64,000 nt of DNA from Adiantum capillus-veneris (GCA_014529385.2 CM043971.1:57914709-57978708); one strand, 5' to 3'. Counted from the first letter of the stretch, positions 11,284-22,131 are shown. Program-made: numbers and translations. The notes: generated by a model from the sequence alone, not told the origin.

Positions 11284-13318
11284 CTACACTGGTTCAGCTT
11301 CATTCTGAGCCTCCACATCTGGCTCAGCCATACCCTGCTCTTCAACTACTGACTCAGGTGCCACTACGCCAACAGGTACAGTTTCCACTGCTTCAAGCAC
11401 TTCAACCTGCTGATTCATCTCTGCATCATCCTTCAATTCTTGACCTTTCTCAATCTGTTCCTCCAACTGAACATCAGCCATATCCCCTTGCAATTCTTTC
11501 ATCTTTAAATCCTGAGCTAATTTGAACCACATGTCTCTGTCCTTTTTGACATCCTCTAACTCCTGCAGTAATTCACCCTCATGCTCACTTACAAATCCCT
11601 GCCTCATTGTCTCGTATGGATGCTTTATTGCTACAACAATTTTTTTTCTTCATAGACTTCCACACTTCCTGAACTGCTTGCAACAACTGTTCTTTCAAGA
11701 CAGAAATTTCTCCCTCTGACATAAGCACTGCATTGACATCCACATCCTCACCTTTTACTTGCTTCTCCAATTCCTGCAAAGGAATCAATCTCTGATGTAA
11801 CATTTGAACCTGAACCTGCAACTCAGCATTAGTCTTTGACAAATGCTCCATTTCCTCATTCAATCTGGCATCTAACTTCATTGTCCAATCTCTGAACAGT
11901 CCCAAAGACATTTTTATTTTTGAAACTTCTGCATGATGCTTTTTCACCATATCCTCTAACTCCTTCTGATGTACTTCCTGAATCTGTGCCAATTGCAAAG
12001 TCATAGCTTCCAACTCCATGTTCTTCTGCTTTACTTGCACTTTACCTACTGTTGAATCTGCAACCTGTTTCAGTTGCTCCTCCATTTGTACCTGCTGACC
12101 CAGCACAAATTCTTGCACCAACTTAAGCATCCTTATCGCACTGCCAGCATCTTCACATCTGCCTTCAGTTTTAAAAGATGTACTTGGAGTAGCGAATTCA
12201 AAATCTAAAGCTTTAGCAACACCCTGCTCACCAGCACTCACCTTTCTCTTCTTGGACAACGTAAATGTTTTGCCCAACCTTACTGGTGTTTGAACATCTG
12301 CAGGGGCTTTTTGTGAGAAAACAGATAACTCACCAAAGTCTTGGAATAAATCTGGGCTATCCACAGCTTCTCTAGCCTCCTCCTCTGTGTAACCAGCCTC
12401 CATCAAATCTTGAAACTGCTTTCTCTTTGCTGGTTCTCCATCAAAAAGCTTGTCCAATTCATCAACCTACTCTTTACTTTTGTTCTTCTGAAGTTCCGAC
12501 TCAACAGCAGTAACAAAGATATTTGGCACCACTGTTTCTCCTGCTTTCACCATCCCAGCATACTTGAATAATGCAGCTAGGAATGGAGCCAATCTACTGT
12601 TTCACTGACGCCTTCTCCTATCTGGAGTAAACACTTCTACATGAAATTTTACATGGACTCAATGTGCCCAACTGAAACAACCTCCCTGCTCAGCAAATGC
12701 CAATGGAGCATAATTCTCTTTTGACATATAGTCAAATTTAGCTAGAAAACACACCCTCTCAAGATACCACTTTAACTGTTCCCTGCGGCCATACTCCACA
12801 TTTTTGAGCATGTAATACAACCTTGCTCCTTCTCTAGACCCAAACTCCTTCTTTAAAAAATCATCTGAACACTTAGGTGGAACAGCTACTGTTGTGAATG
12901 GTAACTTGAAAACCGCAGCAATCACCTGTGGACACAACACAATCCTATCAGATATTGCTCCTCTGGTCTTCCTCAGCAACTCTGCCTGTGACTTTGCATA
13001 AAAATTTCCTTTCCATTCTTTCCATGGCAACATTGCATACTCATAAAGTCCCAACTGTTTGAGCCACTTCTCATTCTTCTCTGTATCAGCTTCCATCTCA
13101 ATCTTGAGATCTGTGTATGGATCCATCAAACTCTGTAGCATTTTATTTGCCGACAAAGTTGGCGGTTCTTTCTCTGAGAACTCTTCTTCTTCCTCATCGC
13201 TTACATCCACGCTCAGGTTAATTCCCTTTCTCCTCAGCCTTGTTGCGGCAGGCTCTGCTGACTCAATTTCAGCCTCAGGTCTCATGGCTGCTGCTACAGG
13301 CTTTGCTTTAGGGGCCAT
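11284..13318 (-). pseudogene. Gypsy-2 extra 3' ORF, coiled-coil protein
   Basis: The reading frame starts at ATG 13318, three codons after the integrase stop and in the same frame, and covers about 680 codons to 11284. N-terminal part (12659-13318): basic start (KAKPVAAAM), acidic run (EEEEEFSEKE), then a globular-looking segment (NFYAKSQAELLRKTRGAISD, AAVFKLPFTTVAVPP) that recalls the plant mobile or putative transposon-protein domain of some Athila/Tat extra ORFs. Middle part (11585-12457): KKRK signal and long helices rich in L, E, Q and K typical of coiled coils. End: acidic E/V-rich tail. Breaks: TGA at 12659-12661 and 12602-12604, TAG at 12467-12469, and a shift in an A8 run at about 11628. 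I do not know its function. Confidence 0.7.
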
Positions 13319-13327
13319 ATGACTTGA

Positions 13328-15133
13328 TCAAGGAGTAGATGAAGAAGGCGATTGCAAGAAGTAATCAGCAGCTAAGTACTTGCACGGCGAAGAGACTAAC
13401 ATTTCATGCAAATGACGATGCATGTATCCGCTGAATGACCTCTTTGACAGCTCCCGCGCCCCAATAATTACCTCTAGTGGCGAATAATCTCCCCACAAAC
13501 CCAAATATTGTTGATCATTAAACCGTTTACTTCTAGGTTTAAAAATTCCGATCCAGTTAATTTCTATGGACCAAATTCGGATCAACCAACATCCGATGAA
13601 CCACACTATATAACTGCATACTAGATTATGTTTATCTGAATTGAATCTCCACTCATCAGAACCTTTCCAAGCACTCCTCCTTCCTTCCTTCATGACTTGT
13701 TCTCTGTTGAAAACCTTATCAACATCACTTATAATACCATAGTCACCTGATAGCAATGCTTGCTGACTCTGAAAATCTGTTAATTCAACTGCCTCACACA
13801 AAGCAGCTTCTACCACTTTTGGTGTCAACCAGTCAAGGTGAGGTGGTTTACCTTGAAATTTCTTTAATCTGAATCCATTAACTGGTTTGTCCACTCTGGT
13901 TTCAAACACATCAGCTACTATAAATGTGCCTTGGCCTAAATCTTCAACAATCTGATAAGGACCCTTATACCTCAAAGTCAATTTCCCTGGGAATGGACCA
14001 AGCCTGGAATTATACAGCATCACCCAATCTCCCACTTTAAACAGTTTGAACTTGACATTCATAGCTACCCAGGCTTGTCTTCTCCTCTGGATAATCTCAG
14101 TGATGTAAGAACTCACCAGCCTGTCCTCTTCTAGCTGCATCAAATACTTACTTCTATGCTTTACTGACAATGCAGGAGACATTTTCTCAGTAGAAATTCT
14201 CAAGCTAGGTACCACAAATTCCATAGGTACTATAGCTTCCAACCCATAGACCAACCTGAATGGTGTCATCCCTATGGTGACTTTGAAAGAAGTTCTGAAT
14301 GACCACAGACCTGAATCCAACTTCAGGTCCCAATCCTTATGATCATCCTGCACAATCTTTTTCAAAATTTTAACCAGAATTTTGTTGCTACTCTCTGCCT
14401 GCCCATTGGCCTGGGGATGATATGGGGTAGACTTCTTGTGTAATATCATATGAGTTTTAGTCAGCTCATGTATGACCTCATTCAAAAAATGTGTCCCCCT
14501 ATCACTCACCAACTCAACTGGACACCCAAATCTTGTCATAATGTTATGATACAAAAAATTTTCCACACTGGCTGCTTTGTTATCCTTCAGTGCCACAGCT
14601 TCCACCCACTTAGTACAATAATCTGTAGCAACCAAAATGTACATGTTCCCCCTAGAGCTAGTGGGCTTTACTGGTCCTACAAAGTCCATACCCCATTTTT
14701 GAAAAGGTTCCAGGGGTAGAATTGGATGATCTGACATCCTGTCCCTATTGTCTGGTTGACCAAGCTTCTGACACACCACACATCTTTTGGCATACTCATG
14801 TGCATCTTTTAACAAAGTAGGCCACCACAAACCTGCTTGCAAAATTTTCTTTCCTGTAATGTCTCCTGAAAAATGTCCACCAGCTTGTCCATAATGAGCT
14901 TCCTGTAGAACTGCTGACTGTTCAAATTCTGGAATACACCTTCTTATCACTTGATCAATACCCTTCTTATATAATGCTCCTGCAATCACCAAAAATGGTC
15001 TACTTTTCAATGCAAATTTCTTCCTTTGATCAGGTGAAAACCCTCCTGGCATAACCCCATCAGTTAGGTAAATCCCAAGAATCTGGAACTTCCTGCTGAA
15101 CTGAAAATAAACATGCATCAGGTAACTGATCAT
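13328..15133 (-). CDS. Gypsy-2 integrase
   Basis: A 601-codon frame. The zinc-binding H2C2 motif is HYGQAGGHFSGD...CVVCQ (residues about 80-122). The DDE core has WGMDFVGP, LVSDRGTHF and QANGQAESSNK, with D, D and E intact. The C-terminal part contains VGDWVMLYNSRLGPFPGKL and RYKGPYQIVEDLG, the GPY/F-type module of Gypsy integrases. No chromodomain is seen. About 150 residues of unassigned tail follow. The stop is TGA at 13328-13330, and nine bases later, in the same frame, the extra ORF begins. Confidence 0.88.
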   Translation of the reverse strand: MISYLMHVYFQFSRKFQILGIYLTDGVMPGGFSPDQRKKFALKSRPFLVIAGALYKKGIDQVIRRCIPEFEQSAVLQEAHYGQAGGHFSGDITGKKILQAGLWWPTLLKDAHEYAKRCVVCQKLGQPDNRDRMSDHPILPLEPFQKWGMDFVGPVKPTSSRGNMYILVATDYCTKWVEAVALKDNKAASVENFLYHNIMTRFGCPVELVSDRGTHFLNEVIHELTKTHMILHKKSTPYHPQANGQAESSNKILVKILKKIVQDDHKDWDLKLDSGLWSFRTSFKVTIGMTPFRLVYGLEAIVPMEFVVPSLRISTEKMSPALSVKHRSKYLMQLEEDRLVSSYITEIIQRRRQAWVAMNVKFKLFKVGDWVMLYNSRLGPFPGKLTLRYKGPYQIVEDLGQGTFIVADVFETRVDKPVNGFRLKKFQGKPPHLDWLTPKVVEAALCEAVELTDFQSQQALLSGDYGIISDVDKVFNREQVMKEGRRSAWKGSDEWRFNSDKHNLVCSYIVWFIGCWLIRIWSIEINWIGIFKPRSKRFNDQQYLGLWGDYSPLEVIIGARELSKRSFSGYMHRHLHEMLVSSPCKYLAADYFLQSPSSSTP

Positions 15134-16595
15134 CCACGCCTGTTGGAGATTCCCTTGTTTCCAGTCTGCTCAAATAATCTGCCACAGCATGGTCTTTCCC
15201 AAGAGTATGAATAATCACAAACTCAAATTCCTGCAAAAGCAATATCCACCTTGCTAATCTCCCTGTAAGCATAGGCTTCTTAACCAAGTACAACAAAGCT
15301 TGGTGATCAACATGAAACATCACCCTGTTACTGAGTAAGTAATGCCTGAACTTATTCAATGAATATACCATGCCCAAAGCTTCTCTCTCACTCACAGTGT
15401 AATTCTTTTCTGCTGGTGTCAACATCCTACTTGCATAATACAATGGTCTATACCATCCCCTAACCTTTTGCTGCATCAACACAGCTCCAATTGCAATATC
15501 CGATGCATCAACAAAAACATGAAAAGGCAATGTCCAATCAGGAGGCTGCAGTATTGGTGCTACTGATAGAATTTTCTTTAACATTTGAAAGGCTGTCTCC
15601 TGTGGTTCATCCCATTTAAAGGCAACATCTTTCTTTGTAAGATGAGTCAAGGGTGCAAATATATTACCCAAATATCTAATATACCTTGAGTGCCAATTCA
15701 CCTGGCCCACAAACCTGCTGAGCTCCTTCACATTCTGAGGTGATTTGGCTTCCTGAATTGCTTCAATCGTTTTGGCATCAATGGCCATCCCATCAGCAGA
15801 TACTACATGTCCCAATAAAATACCACTCCTGACTGCAAGTACACTTTTATATGGATTCAAGGCCATGTGAAACAGTGTGCATCTTTCCAAACATAACTTC
15901 AAGTGAAACAAATGCTGATCCTTCTTTCCAAATAATGAAAAGTCATCTACAAAAACCCTCATAAAATCCTGAAGATAAGGTTCAAATGTCTTATGAGCCA
16001 CAAAGTTGAAGGAAGGTGGACCATTCTTCAAACCAAAACTCATCACTGTATACGCAAATGCTCCCCACTCAGTGATGAAGGCTGTCTTGTGTTGGTCTTC
16101 TAGAGCTACCTTAATCTGATTATAACCTGAAAAACCATCAAGAAAGTTATACATCTCATGTCCAGCTACTGCATCCAACAAAGCATCACAAAATGACATA
16201 GGGAATGGATCAGTAATAGTTGCAACATTTAACTTCCTGTAATCCACACACACCCTCAACTTCCCATTCTTCTTTGGCACAAAAATAATTGGTGACAACC
16301 ATGACACTTCATTAACTGGCTTGATGAATCCAACTGCCAATAACTTATCTATTTCGTGCTTTACTTGCTTTGAAAAATTGGGGTTCATTCTGTATCTCTG
16401 TTGTATGATTGGTTTAGCATCCTCTCTGAGATTAATGTGATGTTGATGTAGTTCAGGATCAATGCCCTTTACCTGTGAATAATCCCAAGCAAATACATCT
16501 TTATACTCCTGCAATAGCTGAATCAAACCTTTCAAAAATTCCCCTTCAGCATGGATTCTAATTCTGACCATCCTGGGATCTTCTTCAGTTCCCAA
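15060..16595 (-). CDS. Gypsy-2 reverse transcriptase and RNase H
   Basis: A 511-codon open frame. Residues 61-260 form the RT: RYRMNP, VNEVSWLSPIIFVPKKNGK, VCVDYRKLN, NFLDGFSGYNQI (catalytic Asp), FGLKNGPPSF and FVDD at 215-218. The connection domain follows (FVGQVNWHSRYIRYLG). RNase H spans about 355-475, with FVDASDIAIGAVLMQ (D363), SEREALGMVYSLNKFRHYL and FHVDHQALLYL, all catalytic acids retained. The FVDD box is frequent in Gypsy elements. The frame closes at 15060 while integrase is in another frame, overlapping by 74 bp; a single-base change is the simplest cause. Confidence 0.9.
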   Translation of the reverse strand: MGTEEDPRMVRIRIHAEGEFLKGLIQLLQEYKDVFAWDYSQVKGIDPELHQHHINLREDAKPIIQQRYRMNPNFSKQVKHEIDKLLAVGFIKPVNEVSWLSPIIFVPKKNGKLRVCVDYRKLNVATITDPFPMSFCDALLDAVAGHEMYNFLDGFSGYNQIKVALEDQHKTAFITEWGAFAYTVMSFGLKNGPPSFNFVAHKTFEPYLQDFMRVFVDDFSLFGKKDQHLFHLKLCLERCTLFHMALNPYKSVLAVRSGILLGHVVSADGMAIDAKTIEAIQEAKSPQNVKELSRFVGQVNWHSRYIRYLGNIFAPLTHLTKKDVAFKWDEPQETAFQMLKKILSVAPILQPPDWTLPFHVFVDASDIAIGAVLMQQKVRGWYRPLYYASRMLTPAEKNYTVSEREALGMVYSLNKFRHYLLSNRVMFHVDHQALLYLVKKPMLTGRLARWILLLQEFEFVIIHTLGKDHAVADYLSRLETRESPTGVDDQLPDACLFSVQQEVPDSWDLPN

Positions 16596-16708
16596 ATTAA
16601 ACTCTCTAACTTCATCCTCTTTTACTTTGCTGGATTTTCCAAACCTTTTATCATAGATTTTTTTTCCATTACCCTTGCTTCCTTCTCCTCTTGATCAATC
16701 TGCTCTTT

Positions 16709-17740
16709 CTAAGGCACCTCGGAATTCCGATCCATCATCTGCAACACTTTTGATCCAGCAATCTCCTGGCCTGGAACTATTTCTACTTCTTCCTCACTTT
16801 GATCTTCAACCTTCTGTATTATCCCTTCTACATCAACCTCAAAGAGAGGCACAATAGTGGGATTAGCTCTCAAAAATTCCTCCTCTTCATCATCTTCCAC
16901 TGCATCTGCCAAGTTTATGGTCTGAGCACATAATGGTTTAGTCTTTGGAGGGATTTGTTTTCTTCCCTGCATTGATATGGTTACTGACTGCTTCCCCTTT
17001 TTCATCATGACCACATTTTCTCCCCAATCCTGCTTAACTCTAGCTTGTCTAAACCAGGGTCTTCCCAACAGCATCTTGTAGGAAGAATCTGAATCCTTCA
17101 TTCTAAGTACCACAAAGTTCACAAAGAAAACCATACCTGCAATTTCAATTGCTTGCTGCTTGAGAATGCCTAAAGGCTGGACTCTCCTTTGGTCTGCCAT
17201 CTTCACTTGAAATGGTGTTGGAGCTAATGTTCCTCCTAACTTCAATCTTCTATACACCTCCTCAGGAAGTATATTGACCCCGGATCCTCCATCCAAAAGC
17301 ACCTCTTTGAATAGAATGCCTTGAAACATTACTGCCACAATAGGTACTACAAAATCCACATCTGCTGGATCAATCTACTGCAACATTACTTCAGGATATT
17401 GGTTTGTCAACACTTGGTCTTGCTGACCTTGAAGCTTCTTCAACAATGTCTCTTTAAAGGCTGGAACTATACATAATAATTGATCTAATGACAATTGCAA
17501 GGGAGAGTTCACCAGCACTTCAAACCAATCTTTGTCTTCTTTTGTTGGCATCAAACCTGGCTTGTCAAGCTTATGTTGCTTCTTGGATACCTCCAACTCT
17601 TCATTCTTCTCTTCTGCATACTGAACCTGCTCTCTCTGCACTTTTTCATGAACCTTATCCCTCACATCTTTCTGCTCTCTCCAATTAATTGGTCCCTTAG
17701 CTTTTGCTCTTGTGACTGCCAATGCTTCAGCTTCTTCCAT
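16709..17740 (-). pseudogene. Gypsy-2 aspartic protease
   Basis: Two pieces in the same frame (17375-17740 and 16709-17359) are split only by a TAG at 17375-17377. The downstream piece has the retropepsin active site as LLDGGSGVNILPE (DGG where DTG or DSG is usual), KMADQRRVQPLG and the flap-side MLLGRPWF motif. The upstream piece is a charged linker with KKQHKLDKPGLMP. The protease would mature the polyprotein. An acidic tail (EDDEEEEF) leads to RT after a frameshift near 16650. Confidence 0.82.
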
Positions 17741-17833
17741 CTGACCACATTGGTAACAATCACAATACCATCCTTCTTCATGTTCCTTATGCTCAGCCTG
17801 ATGTACTATGATTGGCTCTGGTTCCTGCTGCTC

Positions 17834-18464
17834 CTAAATGTCCACCAAAATAACATTGGCCTGAGCTGGTTGATTATGCTGTGGTTGCTGTTGCACTCCC
17901 TGTTGGTCTACCTGACCAGGCCTCACAATGGGCATCCCTCTTTCTCCCCAATGTATAACCCATAATTCACAATTAAGACCAACCCAATGGTCTGGTGATC
18001 CACAATAGACACAAGGAATCACTCTATCTCCTCTTCTCTGATTATTGTTTTGCTCTCTCCAAGGAGGTCTTGGAGGTCTTGGTGGTCTATTAAATGGTTG
18101 TCTTTCTCTAAATGGAGCTACCTAATTTGCTGCAGCTTCAACTCTACCTCTTCCTGTATTTGGTTGCTCCCTATTCTTGGGGTTAAACCAACACCTAGAG
18201 GTGGCATGTCCTTCTTTGTCACACATTTCACAATACAACTTAGCTTTGGGTGCCAACACTGAATAACGAATGCTCTTTAATTTACTCACCAATTCCCCTT
18301 CTTGAGTTGCTTTATCCTTTTTGGACTTCTTCTTTGTGATTTTCTTCTTCTTCTTTGACTTTTCTTCAACATCAGTTGACTCAGTGTCATCATCTAAATT
18401 AGCATCTTCATCAGTTTCATGGGCATCAGTGGAGTCTAACTGATCATCAGAATCCTATCCTCTT
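17834..18464 (-). pseudogene. Gypsy-2 nucleocapsid with two zinc knuckles
   Basis: An acidic, lysine-rich linker (18300-18460) is followed by CEMCDKEGHATSRC (about 18195-18240) and CVYCGSPDHWVGLNC (about 17970-18015). Both are CCHC-type knuckles that bind RNA; the second has a longer last spacing (CX2CX4HX5C). Between them lies a proline/arginine-rich stretch. In-frame TAG codons at 18122-18124 and 17834-17836 each fit a CAG-to-TAG change. Confidence 0.8.
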
Positions 18465-19317
18465 TGGACCTGCTCTTCATTTTGGGTTTGCCAAGTCTTT
18501 TCTCGACTCTGACTGCTGCATCAACTAGTGCAGCAAAACCTGGCCTATATCCACACTTGCCACATCATTCTTTAAATCTTTCCTCAAACCTGTCAAAAAA
18601 TATCCTGCCAACATCTCATCAGTGGGTCTCTCATTGCCCTGAAGTCTCTCAACCAAAACTTTGAACTTTTGAGCAAAATCTTCAACCACCATATCCCTTT
18701 GTCTGATCACCCTGAGTTTCTTCAAAATGTCTGTAGGAGTCTTCCCCTTTCTAAATCTCTGTAAAAAAAGCTGCTTTCAAAGCATTATAGGTAGAAAAAT
18801 GAGCTATACTATATTGGCTAAACCAACTCATGGCTTTGCCTTCTAATGTAGCTGCAAATTGCTCCATCTTTGTTTGGTCATTATGCAAGGCTTGATAACC
18901 ACTAGCCTGCCACTTTGTTTCAAACTGGGCAGCATGACAGTCTGCATCTTCTTTCAACTTTCCTCTAAATTTGGCTGCTTTCATTGTAGGGTTTGGATGG
19001 GCCATGGGAGGATTTCTGGGTGGTCTCCTAGGTCTTTGCCTGGTAGCCCCCTGTAGTGGGTCAAACTGAAGCCTTCTTCTTGTCCTTGTAGGTATTCCTG
19101 TCAAGGCAAGTGCTCCAAAAAATTTCCTCACGTGCCTCCCATATGCACTCACAGAACCCTCAGCCCCTTGATTCAATAACTCCTGTTCACTGTCACAGAA
19201 CTCCTCCTCTCCATTAGAGGCATCATCATAATGAAAAGGATCAATATCAAGGTTTTCGGCTCGTGCCTGTACCCTCGTATAATAAACTCTGCCTACTCTC
19301 CTCTCTTGTTGTGACAT
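18465..19317 (-). pseudogene. Gypsy-2 gag capsid region
   Basis: It starts with ATG at 19317, 41 bp after the 5' LTR. The frame gives an acidic N-terminal segment, an arginine/proline stretch (RQRPRRPPRNPP) and the Retrotrans_gag core (EGKAMSWFSQ). At about 18765 a run of seven T shifts the frame; the core continues in 18525-18725 (VVEDFAQKFKVLVERL, AGYFLTGLRKDL). A second shift near 18550 leads on to the linker before the zinc knuckles. Gag would form the cytoplasmic particle. Confidence 0.85.
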
Positions 19318-19358
19318 ACATGATTCTCCACAGATTCACAGCAGCACGATCGCCAAAG

Positions 19359-19762
19359 TGTTGGGGCTCTTCAACACAAACAGAACTAAAGTGTTGACAA
19401 CATGTCACACACACTAAAGACACAGTAAAACAAAGGCAAATACATTCAACTCATCAGCATTTCATTATTCACCAACTTCCAACACAGCAGATTTGCAGAA
19501 CAACCATGAAACATAGAGCAAGAGACTACACAGTCAATTCATCTTGGTCCACAGCTAACTTCCATTTCAACCCCAAAATTACATTCTCGTGTGAACAGCA
19601 GGACCTTTAAATAAGAACTCCTAGCAGTTATAGCAGTTACATCCGATTGACCAAAATCCGACTAAGTGTTGATTGATCAAAATCCGACTTATCAAAGTCC
19701 GACTGACTAAGTGTTGATTAACTAAGACATAAGTACAGTAATGGTCTGGTGCAGGGTCAACA
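19359..19762 (-). repeat. 5' LTR of Gypsy-2 (404 bp)
   Basis: It begins TGTTGACCCTGCACCAGA (19762 downward) and ends in AACA at 19359. The half 19488-19762 is repeated at 10932-11193 with few changes, plus a 13 bp difference around the repeated CCGACTTATC segment. Confidence 0.85.
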
Positions 19763-20234
19763 TCAGTCCTTCTGCATGCAGTGCCCTAAAACCACGTGGT
19801 ATCACCTTTTTGCATCCATTTGCATTCTCACTTTCTACTTTCCTCTTTTGATCACTATAGAGTCTGCTCCCCATAGCTGCTTTACTCTTGCTGCTCTTAA
19901 CCAGTGCCTCCCCAACATCATTGGATAAGAGCAAGTAGATTCTTCCAACCTGAGAACCACAAAGTTGGCCATAAACTGCAGTCTCCCAACTAAGATTTGC
20001 AAATTCTGCAAAATTTCCAAAGGTTGAACCCGCCTTTGGTCTGCCATCTTCACCTGAAAAGGTTCTCAATCCCACTTCAAGAGATTCAAATGTTTGCATG
20101 TTGACTCCGGGGAGAATATTAACTCTTGATCTGCCATCCAAGAAAACTCCTGGAACAAACACCTTTCCAATAGATACACCCACTACGGGTACCTTGTAAT
20201 CCACATCCATTGGTAGGACTCCGCTTCTCCACAA
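19763..20234 (-). pseudogene. Gypsy-3 protease fragment
   Basis: The frames contain FLDGRSRVNILPGV, a damaged version of the DGGSGVNILPE active site of Gypsy-2, and in another frame MADQRRVQPLEILQ and MMLGRHWLRAARVKQ. The fragment ends abruptly at the Gypsy-2 LTR. Confidence 0.75.
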
Positions 20235-20579
20235 AAATTCTCTTCAGTTTCCCTGCCTATCGCTTGATTTGTACCTTTTGCTTCATTAGTTAATCTTTTT
20301 AGGAACTATTGGGAAATTGCAGACACCAACCTCAACATTTACTTCACACTAAATGCTATTGGACCTGATAACAAAGCTTCATAAAATTCATCGCCACTAC
20401 ACTCCTCTTGGATTTGATTTTGATCTTGTTACAATCATGACATCAGTGAACCCACTTCTTTCAAAAATATCCTCAATTTGGATACATGTTACACAGTCAC
20501 AGTTGTAATGCTTACTCATTCCCTGAGTATACAGACAATCTTGTACTTTCTAAACAAGTTTTTGTTTCTCCTGATGGAA
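20235..20579. other. Degraded linker within Gypsy-3
   Basis: This is the region between the gag tail and protease on the minus strand. It holds only short frames and no motif. Confidence 0.4.
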
Positions 20580-22003
20580 CTATACCCTGTCGTGAATCCA
20601 TTCTTCCTCAATCCATTCCTCCAGCACCACTAAATTTGCCTCACCTGGAGGTCTTTGTTGCTGTTGAGGTGGAGGTTGTTGATTCTGTTCCTGAGGCACG
20701 TTAATATTGTTGTTATTGTTATTGTTGTACTTGATGACAAGAATGCCTCTATCATTTCTGTGTCTACACCGCGGTTCACAATTAGGACCTTGTCTATGTC
20801 CTACTGCTCCACAATAATTACATTGCAATTGTTGCATATTATTTTGACTCTGTTCTGGTATTCCCAATTATTTTGGTTTTGAAACCTTCTTTGAGGCGCA
20901 GGTCCCTGATATCTCCTGTTAGCACCTTGAGGAGCTACCATATTTGCAGTTACCTCCCTTATTTTGTGAGTAATATACTCAAATCTTCTTCCCCTTAAAT
21001 CTAAATTATAATAACAATTTTCATATTCATGACCAAATCTTTGACAAACCTGAAAATATGGTTTTCCCAAATTTTCAAACTGGCTCATTCCAATTGTTTG
21101 CAATTTTTCCTGAATGATTTTGTTCATTGCAATTACTACTTCCTTTCCCTGCTTCTTTATATTCTTCTACTTACCCTTATCTTTCCTCTACTTCTTTTTT
21201 TCTTACTTCTTCTTTTCTGACCAATCTTCATCATCAATATCAGTTTCCTCGTCAGTATCATGATCTGAATCTTCATCTTTTGACTTTGACTCTTCTGACT
21301 CTAAGTCTGAATCCTCAGTCTTCTTCTTCTTATTTTTTGTTAGTTCTATCTTACCTCCATATCGTCTTTCAGCTCTTGCAGCTGCTTCCACCAAATAAGT
21401 AAAATCATGTGTATTTGCTAACGGGGGTCTACCTGTACTGCACTTGTGAACTCCTTTTTAAGTCCCTTACAAAAGTAGTCTCCCAATTGCTCCATAGAAG
21501 GTTGTTGTGCTGCCTCTTGTCTATTATTCAAATTCCTAAATTTTTGTGCATAATCTTCAACCAAAAAATCTTTCTGCGTCAATTTCCTCAACTTCTTCAA
21601 AATGTCTTCAGGTGTTTTATACTTAATAAAAATCTTTGCCTCAAATCATTATAATTAGCAAAAGCTGACATGCCAAGAACCAATCCATGGCCTTACCCTA
21701 CAGTGTTACTGCAAAATGCTCTTTCTTCACTACGTCCGGATGTAACGCCTCACAACCACTTGCGGACCACCTTGTTTGAAACTGGCCAACGTCACTGTCA
21801 GCATCTTGGGACTTTTTCCCATCGAACTTTACCACGCCCACTTTGGGATTCGGTGCAGCCATTGGAGGTATTGAAAGTGTTTTGAGTACTCTTACCGGGA
21901 GTGGATTGAAAGGTGAAGTACGTGTCCCTGATGGTACAAACTGCAATTGTCCTCTTGCCCTTAAGATTGTCTGAGCTAGTAGTACATTAACAAATTGTCC
22001 CAT
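20580..22003 (-). pseudogene. Gypsy-3 gag and nucleocapsid
   Basis: The pieces in order are the gag core start (21698-22003, with VVKFDGKKSQDADSDVGQFQ), the core helix (21418-21600, FLVEDYAQKFRNLN and QLGDYFCKGLKKEF), an acidic/lysine linker (21203-21394), a knuckle-like CQRFGHEYENC (about 21030-21062) and CNYCGAVGHRQGPNC (about 20780-20825), followed by poly-Asn and poly-Gln runs. The frames are separated by shifts and stops. The knuckles bind RNA in intact elements; CQRFGHEYENC has lost its first cysteine pair. Confidence 0.75.
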
Positions 22004-22131
22004 AAGTGGGTCTGCTGTGGGAGAAGTTGTTTGTTGGCCTTCTTGGTTTGCAAGCGAGGTCTCTTGTAGCCTGTGTTTAGGTTCTTGCAGTTCAGCCCCC
22101 GCCCCAACAGTTTCTACTCCTACAGCAAGCC

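Larger units (their letters stand above)
10932..19762 (-). mobile_element. Gypsy-2: Ty3/Gypsy element with 3' extra ORF
   Basis: Minus-strand order is 5' LTR (19359-19762), gag, two zinc knuckles, protease, RT, RNase H, integrase, extra coiled-coil ORF, partial 3' LTR (10932-11193). LTRs start TGTTGACCCTGC. The 5' LTR is followed by TGGCGATC, a possible primer-binding start shared with Gypsy-3. The element sits inside Gypsy-3, whose protease region is cut at 19763. The 3' LTR lacks about 140 bp and joins the Copia gag at about 10930, so no target duplication can be checked. Coding is interrupted by TAG/TGA stops and by shifts in homopolymers. Confidence 0.9.

Noticed and set aside
11284-13318. 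Envelope gene in the Gypsy-2 extra ORF
   Set aside because: No signal peptide, membrane segment or cysteine pattern; it is a charged coiled-coil protein.
15060-15133. Programmed frameshift between RT and integrase in Gypsy-2
   Set aside because: Gypsy polyproteins do not shift there; no slippery site plus structure was seen, and the element has several other single-base shifts.
17495-17965. 156-codon plus-strand frame rich in Leu and Phe that could be taken for a membrane protein
   Set aside because: Antisense of the charged gag-protease linker of Gypsy-2; hydrophobicity follows from complementing K/E codons.
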